The notes under the pieces are model-generated. The model was given only the letters and a program-made list of their open reading frames with translations. It was not told where the DNA came from and ran no database searches. A DNA stretch of 64,000 nucleotides from Saprospiraceae bacterium UBA2329 (GTDB lineage: Bacteria > Bacteroidota > Bacteroidia > Chitinophagales > Saprospiraceae), in the NCBI GenBank assembly GCA_002344975.1, contig DDUV01000087.1, positions 1-64,000 of the forward strand, read 5' to 3'. Below are positions 15,179-24,094 of this stretch, piece after piece (the first letter of the stretch is position 1; every line of letters begins with the position of its first letter). The translations under genes and the position numbers were made by a program.

Positions 15179-17524
15179 TCAGTGTTTGATAAACTTCAAA
15201 GGCTTGTCTGCTTTGCCTAAAAACCTGATGAAGTACAAGCCCTTGCTCAAGCCGGATACGTCCACGCGCTGAATCTGTGAAGCCATTGTTCCCGCCATCA
15301 CGGTACGGCCTGCGGCATCTGAAACTTCAAAACGAACATTTTCTCGCCACAAGGCTGCTTCTATACTGATTTCAGAAGAAGCCGGGTTGGGAAATACGCG
15401 AAACAGCGCGGCATCTTGTTGCACCTCGGTAGCAGCCGAAATGATGCCGTTACAGCCCACTGTATCTACGCGCAAAAACATTTCATCAAAATAAGAATCG
15501 TTGTCCTGTCCTGCCTGCCGGGTGCCCATGAGTACAAACCGGATGCGCGAACAATCTTGCGGAATGACTGCCGATGCTTGCACCAATTCCCACACGCCCG
15601 ATTGAGAACCGTACACCGGCGTTGAGTCCAGCACTGTGCCCGCTGCCGACAAAAATCTCAGCCTGAACTGAGGCAAATCTGTGCCCTGATAATCGCTCAA
15701 CCAGCCACCGAAACGCGCAATCGCCGTGCCGTTTTGGATGGCTGCGGCAAATGCCTCTACCGACACCTCCTGAAATCCCTCCGCGTAGGGATGCTCCTCA
15801 CACACGCCGCCTACCGCAAACAAACGGCTGCCGGCGTAGGCGTTGTTGCCGGCACATTCCCCGCTGAGGATGGATTCAAAAGAGCCTGCCGTTTCCGTCC
15901 AGGCATTTATGCCGTTTTCTGCGCCGCCATTAATGAGCAAATTGTTGCTGAGCGCAGCAGGCCCGGTTTGAAACGAAATTGCCTGGCTCCAGTCGCTCCA
16001 GGCCAGTCCGCGATCCCGGTATCTCACCCGCCAATAGTAGGTGGTATTGGGCGCCAGATTGCTCGCCAATTCATCCGTCAGGTCGTCATTGGCCTGTAAA
16101 TCAACGTTGTTGTACCAATTGGTGTACTGTTTCCAACGATCAACCGTTGGGTTGGAAAAATCGGGCGAGGTAGAAATTTGCCACTGACTTGCGCCGTGCA
16201 GGTCGCCGTCGGGGTCGGAATAGGGAGTAGCCGACAACTCAAGCGTGCAGCCCGAAGATACGACCAATCCCTCGGTCGGGAACACGCCTGTGGGCGTAGC
16301 GGGCCCCGCGTTGTAGCGCCGTATGGTGAAGCTGTCTCTCAGCACATTGTTCATAAACACATTTTCATTGCCCCGGCTGATGCGCCGGATGGTAAAAGCG
16401 GGATCGTTGCCGGCCCGCACATCAATCCATGCAAAACCGTATTCGTCCTGGCTGATGACATGCTCCGGGTAGTCGTTTTGGGCATATTCGTTCCAATAAT
16501 CAATATTGCCGCCCGCCGTTGCCACATTGACCATAGTGTGTGCGGCGTTGAGGCTTTGCCCCCTCGAATAACCGTGCGTATGGCCGTAAAAATGCACGCT
16601 GGGTTTGCCGCAGGCGGCAGAGAAATTTTCCAATTTTTGAATCACCTGCCCGGTGTAGGCCAGATTTCCGGCAATCCACAACTCCGAATGAAAAGGGTGG
16701 TGGATTTGAGCAAAAACAAAATCAATGTGCTCGTTGGAACATGCGTCGTTCAGCACGTTTTCCAACCAGTTCAGTTGCGCCTGTATGAGGTAGCCCGTGT
16801 TGGAATCCAGCCCGATGATGCGAACATTGGCGTAGTCTTTGTACCACCAATGCTCTTCGTACCCTGTGGTTCCGTTGGTCGGGAGTTCAAAATATTTGAA
16901 ATAATTGATTGAGTTGGCCTCGTGATTGCCCAACACCGGGTACATGGGCGTGTGCCGAAACAGGTTTTCGGAGGGGTTGAAATAGGTGTTTTTCCATTGC
17001 TGGTAATCGGCGCCGTAATCCACCAAATCGCCGGTAATCATAGCAAATGCAATCCTTCCGGCAATGTCCGCCGTGCCGGTTTGCCCCAGATAACCGATGA
17101 CGCCGTCGTTGCACATTTCCCTGAAAACATTGGGCCGGCCGGGGTCTCTTTGCATGTCGCTCATGGCGATGAACGAGAACGATTTTTCAGAATCATTCGT
17201 CGGTGGCGTCACAAAATCGAAGATGGAACTCATCGTCGTACCAATATTCACGCGATAGAAATAGCGCGTATCGGGCGAGAGGCCGGTCAAGCGGGCATGG
17301 AAAATTTGCGAGACGCCCGATCCGGTTTGAGCCTGCCCGGCAGTGCTTTGCCCCAAACTGGTACTCAGACCCCATTCCACCGTGCCTGTCGCAGCCGTCG
17401 AGGATTCCCAGGTGATGGTGACGGCGTTGGGGGCGGCATTTTGCAAAAACGGCTGAACCAGAAAGGTTTGAGCGATGGAAGTTTGCAAAAACAAGAACGC
17501 TGCAAGGTGGACGAGGTACTTCAT
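15179..17524 (-). CDS. Secreted purple-acid-phosphatase-like metallophosphoesterase with T9SS sorting domain
   Basis: 781 residues, exported. A signal peptide (MKYLVHLAAFLFLQTSIAQ) precedes an N-terminal FN3-like purple acid phosphatase domain (~20-110, NAVTITWESS, SPDTRYFYRV). The metallophosphoesterase core (~115-340) has AMSDMQRD, ITGDLVDYG, VLGNHEAN and FYGHTHGYSRG metal ligands. An FN3-like domain (~400-500) and a beta-rich domain with NLLINGGAENGINAWTE (~505-690) follow. The C-terminus is a type A T9SS sorting domain (FRVFPNPASSEISIEA, GLYFIRF). It likely releases phosphate from extracellular esters. I start it at 17524, where the signal peptide begins. It diverges from the GH92 gene. 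Confidence 0.9.
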   Translation of the reverse strand: MKYLVHLAAFLFLQTSIAQTFLVQPFLQNAAPNAVTITWESSTAATGTVEWGLSTSLGQSTAGQAQTGSGVSQIFHARLTGLSPDTRYFYRVNIGTTMSSIFDFVTPPTNDSEKSFSFIAMSDMQRDPGRPNVFREMCNDGVIGYLGQTGTADIAGRIAFAMITGDLVDYGADYQQWKNTYFNPSENLFRHTPMYPVLGNHEANSINYFKYFELPTNGTTGYEEHWWYKDYANVRIIGLDSNTGYLIQAQLNWLENVLNDACSNEHIDFVFAQIHHPFHSELWIAGNLAYTGQVIQKLENFSAACGKPSVHFYGHTHGYSRGQSLNAAHTMVNVATAGGNIDYWNEYAQNDYPEHVISQDEYGFAWIDVRAGNDPAFTIRRISRGNENVFMNNVLRDSFTIRRYNAGPATPTGVFPTEGLVVSSGCTLELSATPYSDPDGDLHGASQWQISTSPDFSNPTVDRWKQYTNWYNNVDLQANDDLTDELASNLAPNTTYYWRVRYRDRGLAWSDWSQAISFQTGPAALSNNLLINGGAENGINAWTETAGSFESILSGECAGNNAYAGSRLFAVGGVCEEHPYAEGFQEVSVEAFAAAIQNGTAIARFGGWLSDYQGTDLPQFRLRFLSAAGTVLDSTPVYGSQSGVWELVQASAVIPQDCSRIRFVLMGTRQAGQDNDSYFDEMFLRVDTVGCNGIISAATEVQQDAALFRVFPNPASSEISIEAALWRENVRFEVSDAAGRTVMAGTMASQIQRVDVSGLSKGLYFIRFLGKADKPLKFIKH

Positions 17525-17550
17525 GTGGTGAGTGATTGAAAAAATGAGTC

Positions 17551-17558
17551 CAAATGTA
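17551..17558 (-). promoter_or_regulatory. Probable -7 element of the phosphatase gene
   Basis: TACATTTG on the minus strand, 26 bases before the ATG at 17524, in the 99-base divergent gap. Confidence 0.45.
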
Positions 17559-17623
17559 GTCAATCGCGCCCGCTTTGGCGTAATATTGTCATCCGAAAAA
17601 TCATCATCCAACGCACGCCAACC

Positions 17624-20581
17624 ATGACAGGTAGAATCTCTTTTTTATTGAATTTCACCGTATTCGCCACGCTCTTCCTGCTTTCCTGCCAAGGCCCGCC
17701 GCAGACAGTGACTGCCGATGACGACCTCGCCCGTTTCGTCAATCCCTTTGTCGGCACCGGCGCACACGGACACACTTACCCCGGCGCGGCGCTCCCATTC
17801 GGCATGGTCCAACTCAGTCCCGATACCCGCCTCGACGGCTGGGACGGCTGCTCCGGCTACCATTTCACAGACACCATTATATATGGATTCAGCCACACGC
17901 ACCTCAGCGGCACCGGCGTTTCCGATTATGGCGATGTGCTGCTGATGCCTTTTACCGGCGATCCGCTGTTTCACAATGGCGCCGACGGTCAGGCCGGCTA
18001 CTCCTCCGCTTTCGACAAATCTTCCGAATCGGCTTCGCCCGGTTACTATCAGGTGCGCCTCAAAAAATACGACATCGAAGCCGAGCTGACGGCCACTCCG
18101 CGCACGGGCCTGCACCGATATACCTTCCCCGCAGGCGCTGAGGCCGGCCTGCTCATTGATCTCGTTCACCGCGACGAAGTATTAGACGCCGCCCTCTGGC
18201 GCCGCAGCGATACCGAGGTGGAGGGCTATCGCATCTCGCGGGCCTGGGCCGAGGAGCAGCACGTTTATTTTTCGGCCAAATTTTCTCAACCCATCGCCGG
18301 GCTTCTCTTCGACGGCAAGGCCAAATCCGACACCCTGCGCGGCAAAGAGGTCAAAGCGGCCCTGCGTTTTGCTGCCTCCGATCAGCCTTTGATCGTTCAG
18401 GTGGCCATTTCTGCAGCGGACGTGGAAGGCGCCCGCAACAACCTCGCGGTCGAAAATGCCGCCTTCGATTTTGACAAAACGCGCTCCTATGCCCGCGCCG
18501 TCTGGAACCAGCAATTGGAAAAAATTCGCGTGGAATCTCACAACGACGAGGAGGCCCGCATTTTTTACACGGCCCTGTACCACGCCTCGCTGCAACCCAA
18601 TTTGTTCACCGATGCCGACGGGCGTTATCGCGGCCACGACCGCCAAATTCATCAGGCCAAAGAGCACACGCAATACACCGTTTTTTCGCTGTGGGATACC
18701 TACCGCGCCGCCAATCCGCTGTACCACATCATTGAGCCGGAGCGCAGCCGCGATTTTGTACACACGTTTCTGCAACAGTTTCGCCAAAGCAGCGAGCTGC
18801 CCGTTTGGGAATTGGCCGGCAACGAAACCTACTGCATGATCGGCTACCACTCGGCTGCCGTCATCGCCGACGCCTGGGCCAAAGGCATCCGCGATTTCGA
18901 CCCTGATCTGGCTTTGGAAGCCATGATAGCAACGGCCAATCAGGATAAGTTCGGCAAAAAGTTCTACCGCGAATACGGCTTCGTACCCGCCGAAATGGAG
19001 GCCGAATCTGTTTCCAAAACGCTGGAATACGCCTACGACGACTGGTGCATCGCCCAAATGGCGCAGGCGTTGGGCCGACAGGAGATGTATGAAACCTTCA
19101 TTCGCCGGGCGCAATCGTACCAAAACCTTTTCGATCCTTCCACCGGCTTTTTCCGCGCCCGCCGCAACCAGAGTTGGATTGCGCCCTTCGACCCCGCCGA
19201 GGTCAATTACCACTTCACCGAGGCCAATGCCTGGCAGTATGGATTTTATGCGCCGCAGGATGTAGAAGGCTGGATGGCGCTGCTGGGCGGAGATGAAAAA
19301 GCCGCGCAACACCTGAACGCCGTGTTCACCGCCGACTCCAAAACCACCGGCCGCGACCAGGCCGACATCACCGGCCTCATCGGCCAATACGCGCACGGCA
19401 ACGAACCCAGCCACCACATCGCCTACCTCTACAATTTCTGCGGGCAGCCCTGGAAAACGCAGCAGCGCGTGCAGGAAATCATGCGCAGCCAATACGCCGA
19501 CGCGCCGGAGGGCCTGTCGGGCAATGAAGACTGTGGCCAAATGTCGGCCTGGTACATTTTCAGCGCGCTCGGATTTTACCCGCTCACGCCCGGCAGCACG
19601 GCCTATGTCATCGGTTCGCCGAGGGTGAAAAATGCCGAAATCAAGGTAGGAAAAGGCAAGACTTTCCAGATCACCGTCAAAAACGGCGGCCCGCAATCGC
19701 CTTACATTCAGTCGGTTCAGCTCAACGGCAAGGCTTATCGAAAGTCCTTCATCCGCCACGAAGACCTCCTCGCCGGCGGCACGCTGGTATTTACCATGAG
19801 CGAGCAGCCCAACAAATCCTGGGGCACAGCGCCCGAAGATCGCCCCCGCAGCCACATCGAAAACAACCGCCTCATGCCGCTGCCGGTCGTGTCTCGCGGC
19901 CAACGCGCCTTCTTCGGAACCGACACCATCAAACTGGCGCACCCCCTGCCCGATGCCGAAATCTGGTTCAGCACCGACGGCAGCGACCCGCTTTCCAATG
20001 GGAAGAAATACGCACAACCCATTGTCATTAAACAAGATACGGAGATAAAAGCCATAGCGAAGCATCCCAAATGGGGCCAAAGCCTGCCCATCTCCGCCCG
20101 CTTCCTGCGCGTGCCGGGCGAGCGCAAAATCACGCTGGCCTTCCCCTTCGCGCCGCAGTACGCCGCCTCCGGTCCCAGCGCGCTCATTGACATGCTCGAA
20201 GGCGGCAACGACTACCGCACCGGCGAGTGGCAGGGCTTCGAGGGCGTGGACGTGGACGCCGTGGTGGACCTCGGCGCAGCGCAGCAACTCAGGCAAGTAC
20301 GCATCCACTTTTTGCAAGACGAAAACGCCTGGATTTTTATGCCCACCGGCGTCTCGTTTTACGGCAGCACCGACGGGCGCAATTTCCGGCTCATCGGCAA
20401 GGTACCGGCCCGCACCCGCCCCGAACACAAGGGCACCATCATCGAATCGTTCAGCGTAAAAACTTCCGGCCCGATGCGCTACATCCGTGTGGTGGGCCAC
20501 AATCGCGGACTTTGTCCGCCCACACACAAAGGCGCCGGCGGCAAAGCCTGGATTTTTGCAGATGAGATCAGGGTGGAGTGA
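17624..20581 (+). CDS. GH92 family alpha-mannosidase lipoprotein with C-terminal accessory domains
   Basis: 985 residues. A leader ends in FLLSC (Cys22), so it is a predicted lipoprotein. The GH92 catalytic region starts at FVNPFVGTGAHGHTYPGAALPFGMVQLSPDT and has GYHFTD, FSHTHLSGTG, WDTYRAANPLYHI, GNEPSHHIAYLYNF and GNEDCGQMSAWYIFSALGFYP (acid Glu about residue 635). GH92 enzymes are Ca2+-dependent exo-alpha-mannosidases acting on N-glycans and related mannosides. After the catalytic part come a chitobiase/hexosaminidase C-terminal-like domain (~760-835, EIWFSTDGSDP) and an F5/8 type C-like beta-sandwich (~860-985). No SusC/SusD pair is nearby, so it is not in a classical polysaccharide utilisation locus. 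Confidence 0.93.
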   Translation: MTGRISFLLNFTVFATLFLLSCQGPPQTVTADDDLARFVNPFVGTGAHGHTYPGAALPFGMVQLSPDTRLDGWDGCSGYHFTDTIIYGFSHTHLSGTGVSDYGDVLLMPFTGDPLFHNGADGQAGYSSAFDKSSESASPGYYQVRLKKYDIEAELTATPRTGLHRYTFPAGAEAGLLIDLVHRDEVLDAALWRRSDTEVEGYRISRAWAEEQHVYFSAKFSQPIAGLLFDGKAKSDTLRGKEVKAALRFAASDQPLIVQVAISAADVEGARNNLAVENAAFDFDKTRSYARAVWNQQLEKIRVESHNDEEARIFYTALYHASLQPNLFTDADGRYRGHDRQIHQAKEHTQYTVFSLWDTYRAANPLYHIIEPERSRDFVHTFLQQFRQSSELPVWELAGNETYCMIGYHSAAVIADAWAKGIRDFDPDLALEAMIATANQDKFGKKFYREYGFVPAEMEAESVSKTLEYAYDDWCIAQMAQALGRQEMYETFIRRAQSYQNLFDPSTGFFRARRNQSWIAPFDPAEVNYHFTEANAWQYGFYAPQDVEGWMALLGGDEKAAQHLNAVFTADSKTTGRDQADITGLIGQYAHGNEPSHHIAYLYNFCGQPWKTQQRVQEIMRSQYADAPEGLSGNEDCGQMSAWYIFSALGFYPLTPGSTAYVIGSPRVKNAEIKVGKGKTFQITVKNGGPQSPYIQSVQLNGKAYRKSFIRHEDLLAGGTLVFTMSEQPNKSWGTAPEDRPRSHIENNRLMPLPVVSRGQRAFFGTDTIKLAHPLPDAEIWFSTDGSDPLSNGKKYAQPIVIKQDTEIKAIAKHPKWGQSLPISARFLRVPGERKITLAFPFAPQYAASGPSALIDMLEGGNDYRTGEWQGFEGVDVDAVVDLGAAQQLRQVRIHFLQDENAWIFMPTGVSFYGSTDGRNFRLIGKVPARTRPEHKGTIIESFSVKTSGPMRYIRVVGHNRGLCPPTHKGAGGKAWIFADEIRVE

Positions 20582-20623
20582 TGGTTTTTATAAATATTTT
20601 GAAAAATTTAATAACTCGATAAA

Positions 20624-23600
20624 ATGGAAAAGAGATTAGTAAAAATCGCGAAAGAGCTTAATGTAAGTATAACCACGATTGTGGAATTCCTGCATAAGAA
20701 CGGCTATGAAATTGAAAATAAGCCTACGGCCTGGATCAGTGATGATATGCACACCATTTTGCTCAAGGAGTTCCAAAAATCAATGGACATCAGGGAACAA
20801 GCTGATCAATTGGTTATAGGCACTCGTCCGATGCCCAAAAAAGATATCCCCGTTGCCGCGAAAACCGACAAAATTCAACCGGGGACTTCTATCTTGGGGC
20901 GCAAGGATGAAGCCCAGCCGGCTAAAGACGTCAAGCCGATGGAAGAGGAAAAGCCACGAGGCTTGCTCCCGAACCGGTTAAAAATTCTTGGCAAAATAGA
21001 CTTGGATGCCCACAAAGCAAAACGTATTCAAAAAGATCCATTAATCTCTTCTGAAGAAAATATTGTAGATGGGATAATTAGTCGTACAATAAAATCAAAA
21101 AATAAATTTATTGACTTAGGGAATTGTGGTCTAAATGAAATTCCAAAAGAATTATTAGAAATGGAGTGGCTGGAGGGAATTAATTTAGGCCCTGAGTATT
21201 ATGATATAGAGGAAAAAAAAATGAAAAAATCCAACCAATCTCATGGGGCGAATCGATTTTATTCATCACTTGAAGGGTTTAAAAGTTTTCCTAAATTAAA
21301 ATTTTTAAGTATAAACAATTGCAATATAGATGATTTATCATTTCTGACTAATAACTCAAAATTAGAACATCTTTCCGCAGAAGGTAATCATATTTCGAAT
21401 TTAGATGACTTGCCGAATCTGCCCTATTTAAAAAATATTTTCTTGAATGGAAATACGGTAAGCGATACTGACGTTTTGTCAAATTTACGTTATTTGGAGA
21501 TATTGCGACTTTCAAATAATCGCCTTCAAGAATTACCATATCTCTTCCCCGGGCTCTTTCATTTGGATTTGTCAAATAATGAGATACAAGATATATCTGC
21601 AATTGGTGATTTAGAATATTTATTAATTTTAGATTTGTCAAATAATTTGATTAAGGACATTTCTCCTTTGTCGAACTTAAAATCTATAGAACAATTATAT
21701 TTGACAAACAATAAAATAAATGATATATCATATTTGAGGTTATTGCCTGAATTGAAGTTTATTTCAATAGATCTCAATCCTATTAAAGACTGCCCTTTCG
21801 AGGTTTGGGGGAGCAATGATATAAAGCTAATTCGGGGTTATTTTGAGTCATTGCAGCGGCAATATGATAATGAAAATACTGATCGACAAGAAGTTAAGCT
21901 TGTTTTTGTTGGAAATAGCGCAGTTGGAAAAACTCAACTGATTAATCTGCTTATCAAAGGAGATTGTATTAATGAAAGGAATTCTACTCATGGGATTAAT
22001 GTGATAAAATTTTATCCATCTAATTCGCCACTCAAACAGTTTAAAAATAGATTTGATAAAAATTTCTCAGTGAATATTTGGGATTTTGGTGGTCAAGAAT
22101 ATTATCATGGAACTCATCAGTTATTTTTAAGCAATCATGCAGTTTATGTTTTATTATGGGAGAGGTCAACGAATTTAAATGGTGTAGTAAGCACTGAGTT
22201 ATCAAAAGGAATATTTGAAGACCTTGAACATTTTGATTATTGTTACTGGTTGGAGAGTATCAGACACTATGCCCCTGACAGCCCTGTACTTATTGTTCAA
22301 AATAAGATAGATGACCCTGATCAACCCAAAGAACGAATTTCCAATGCGTTATTGGATTCGTATAATGTTGAACAAGATGCGTACTCCCTAAGTATAACGA
22401 ATGCACTCTCTAATAATTCACCTTATAAACGGTTGTTTGATAATTTTTGCGATGAGCTTATAGGTTTATTAATAGATAGTGCAAGTAAATTTAAATATAA
22501 TTCTGTTTGGATTAACATCAGAGATGAAATAGTTAATGTGGCACATAATAATATGAATAAATTTTCTGAATACTTAAATGAGGGTGCCTGGATGGATATT
22601 AGCGATTTTAACAAAGTGTGTATTGGTATAGATCAAAATTTCTCAGAAGATGAATTACATAGTCTTGTTAACTGGCTAAATAATATTGGTACACTGAATT
22701 ATTATCCAAACAATTCACGACTTAAGTCAAAGATCTTTTTAAATCCTAAATGGATAACAACTACAATTTATGAAATCTTAGACAAGACTGTACTTGATAA
22801 AAAAGGCGAATTTTATTTGTCGGACATAAAACAAACCCCTGAAATATTTATTGAATTGATGAAAGAAATGGATATCGTTTTTCCTCATCCATTAATGGAA
22901 AATGTGTACATAGCCCCTCAGTATCTACCATCTGAACATGCTATTGAGGACTTATTTGCAATTGCGGAGTTAGGGTTGCGAAGGTCGTCTTATCGGATTC
23001 GAGTGCCCATTTTTTTCTACAAAAAACTAATGCATAGGCTTATTTTGTATTTTGGAATGGAGGCTGATGTCATTGCCAAATACTACTGGAAACATGGTAT
23101 AGTCTTTGTTACGAAAGGAGGGACAAGGTGTTTGGTGAAGGGACTTTATACTGAGGAGTCAAATAGACAAGGCGTTATTTTAGTTGGAATTGAAAATTCG
23201 AATGAACATAACCTGCTTCAAAGAGAGATATTTGAAAGAATGCTAATTATTTTGTCGAGAAAAGAGGAAGAATTAGGTTTTCGTATATTTCCACCTACAT
23301 TGGGAATAAAATCTATTCTTGAAAGTGCTGAAAGTAATGATGATATTTATAAATATGGGCATGATAATTCTCCTTATACAAGCTTATGGACAGACGAGTT
23401 AAGAGTTTTGCCGCGATGGCTTAATGTTTTAGATATCGCGGTTGGCGATTCAGCTTTTATTTCATTAATTAAGTTAGTTAAAGCGGTAAAAGGAGGTAGA
23501 AAAAAGATTGAAACAGAATCTGGAGAGATTTTGACTATCAATAAATTTGGATTTTTACTTGACAGTACGGTCTCTATGCCATTAAAGATATTTGTTTCTT

Positions 23601-24052
23601 ACTCTCACAATGATATCCAATTGATGAGACGATTAGATACTCATTTAGCTCCTTTAAAACGCTTGGAAAAAGTGGTGTCATGGACAGATAGGGAAATATT
23701 GCCAGGAAGTAACTGGGACTTAACCATTCAAAATCAACTCAATGAGGCCGATATAGTTTTATTGTTGATTTCAGCAGATTTTGTTGCTTCTGAATATATT
23801 TGGAATAAAGAGTTTGCGGTTGCTTTAGAAAGAGAAGAACAACGTAAATGTATGGTTATACCAATACTACTTCAACCAGTAGATTTTAATGGATTACCCT
23901 TCTCCGAAAAACATATGATACCTATTGATGAGGGAACTGGAAAGAGAGAGTTGCGCCCAATTACATTATGGAGTAATACAGAACAGGGCTTTGCAGAGGT
24001 AGCGAAGCAAATTAGAATTTTAATAGATAAGAAAGAATTATATTTCACTTAA
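20624..24052 (+). CDS. Chimeric IF-2 N-terminal-like / LRR / Roc-COR GTPase / TIR protein
   Basis: 1142 residues, no signal peptide. Residues 1-~50 (RLVKIAKELNVSITTIVEFL, GYEIENKP) match the IF2_N fold; residues ~51-135 (IREQADQLVIGTRP, RLKILGKIDLDA) also resemble the N-terminal part of Bacteroidota IF-2. About eight internalin-like leucine-rich repeats follow (~160-415, e.g. LEILRLSNNRLQELP). The Roc GTPase has P-loop GNSAVGKT (430-437), WDFGGQE (486-492) and NKID (560-563). A COR region spans ~600-900. The TIR domain begins at KIFVSYSHND (~988) and keeps WNKE with Glu1063, the expected NADase residue. From about base 21000 the DNA is markedly AT-rich while the first ~380 bases look like the host. 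I infer a horizontally acquired sensor/effector joined to a host translation-factor segment. Confidence 0.88.
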   Translation: MEKRLVKIAKELNVSITTIVEFLHKNGYEIENKPTAWISDDMHTILLKEFQKSMDIREQADQLVIGTRPMPKKDIPVAAKTDKIQPGTSILGRKDEAQPAKDVKPMEEEKPRGLLPNRLKILGKIDLDAHKAKRIQKDPLISSEENIVDGIISRTIKSKNKFIDLGNCGLNEIPKELLEMEWLEGINLGPEYYDIEEKKMKKSNQSHGANRFYSSLEGFKSFPKLKFLSINNCNIDDLSFLTNNSKLEHLSAEGNHISNLDDLPNLPYLKNIFLNGNTVSDTDVLSNLRYLEILRLSNNRLQELPYLFPGLFHLDLSNNEIQDISAIGDLEYLLILDLSNNLIKDISPLSNLKSIEQLYLTNNKINDISYLRLLPELKFISIDLNPIKDCPFEVWGSNDIKLIRGYFESLQRQYDNENTDRQEVKLVFVGNSAVGKTQLINLLIKGDCINERNSTHGINVIKFYPSNSPLKQFKNRFDKNFSVNIWDFGGQEYYHGTHQLFLSNHAVYVLLWERSTNLNGVVSTELSKGIFEDLEHFDYCYWLESIRHYAPDSPVLIVQNKIDDPDQPKERISNALLDSYNVEQDAYSLSITNALSNNSPYKRLFDNFCDELIGLLIDSASKFKYNSVWINIRDEIVNVAHNNMNKFSEYLNEGAWMDISDFNKVCIGIDQNFSEDELHSLVNWLNNIGTLNYYPNNSRLKSKIFLNPKWITTTIYEILDKTVLDKKGEFYLSDIKQTPEIFIELMKEMDIVFPHPLMENVYIAPQYLPSEHAIEDLFAIAELGLRRSSYRIRVPIFFYKKLMHRLILYFGMEADVIAKYYWKHGIVFVTKGGTRCLVKGLYTEESNRQGVILVGIENSNEHNLLQREIFERMLIILSRKEEELGFRIFPPTLGIKSILESAESNDDIYKYGHDNSPYTSLWTDELRVLPRWLNVLDIAVGDSAFISLIKLVKAVKGGRKKIETESGEILTINKFGFLLDSTVSMPLKIFVSYSHNDIQLMRRLDTHLAPLKRLEKVVSWTDREILPGSNWDLTIQNQLNEADIVLLLISADFVASEYIWNKEFAVALEREEQRKCMVIPILLQPVDFNGLPFSEKHMIPIDEGTGKRELRPITLWSNTEQGFAEVAKQIRILIDKKELYFT

Positions 24053-24094
24053 TCTTTTATTGGTTTTCAATTAATTCGTTAATCACATATTACC

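Noticed and set aside
18182..20527. Open frame of 781 codons on the minus strand opposite the GH92 gene
   Set aside because: The GH92 gene fills the plus strand with known motifs. The antisense frame shows only composition-driven Gly, Val and Arg-rich sequence.
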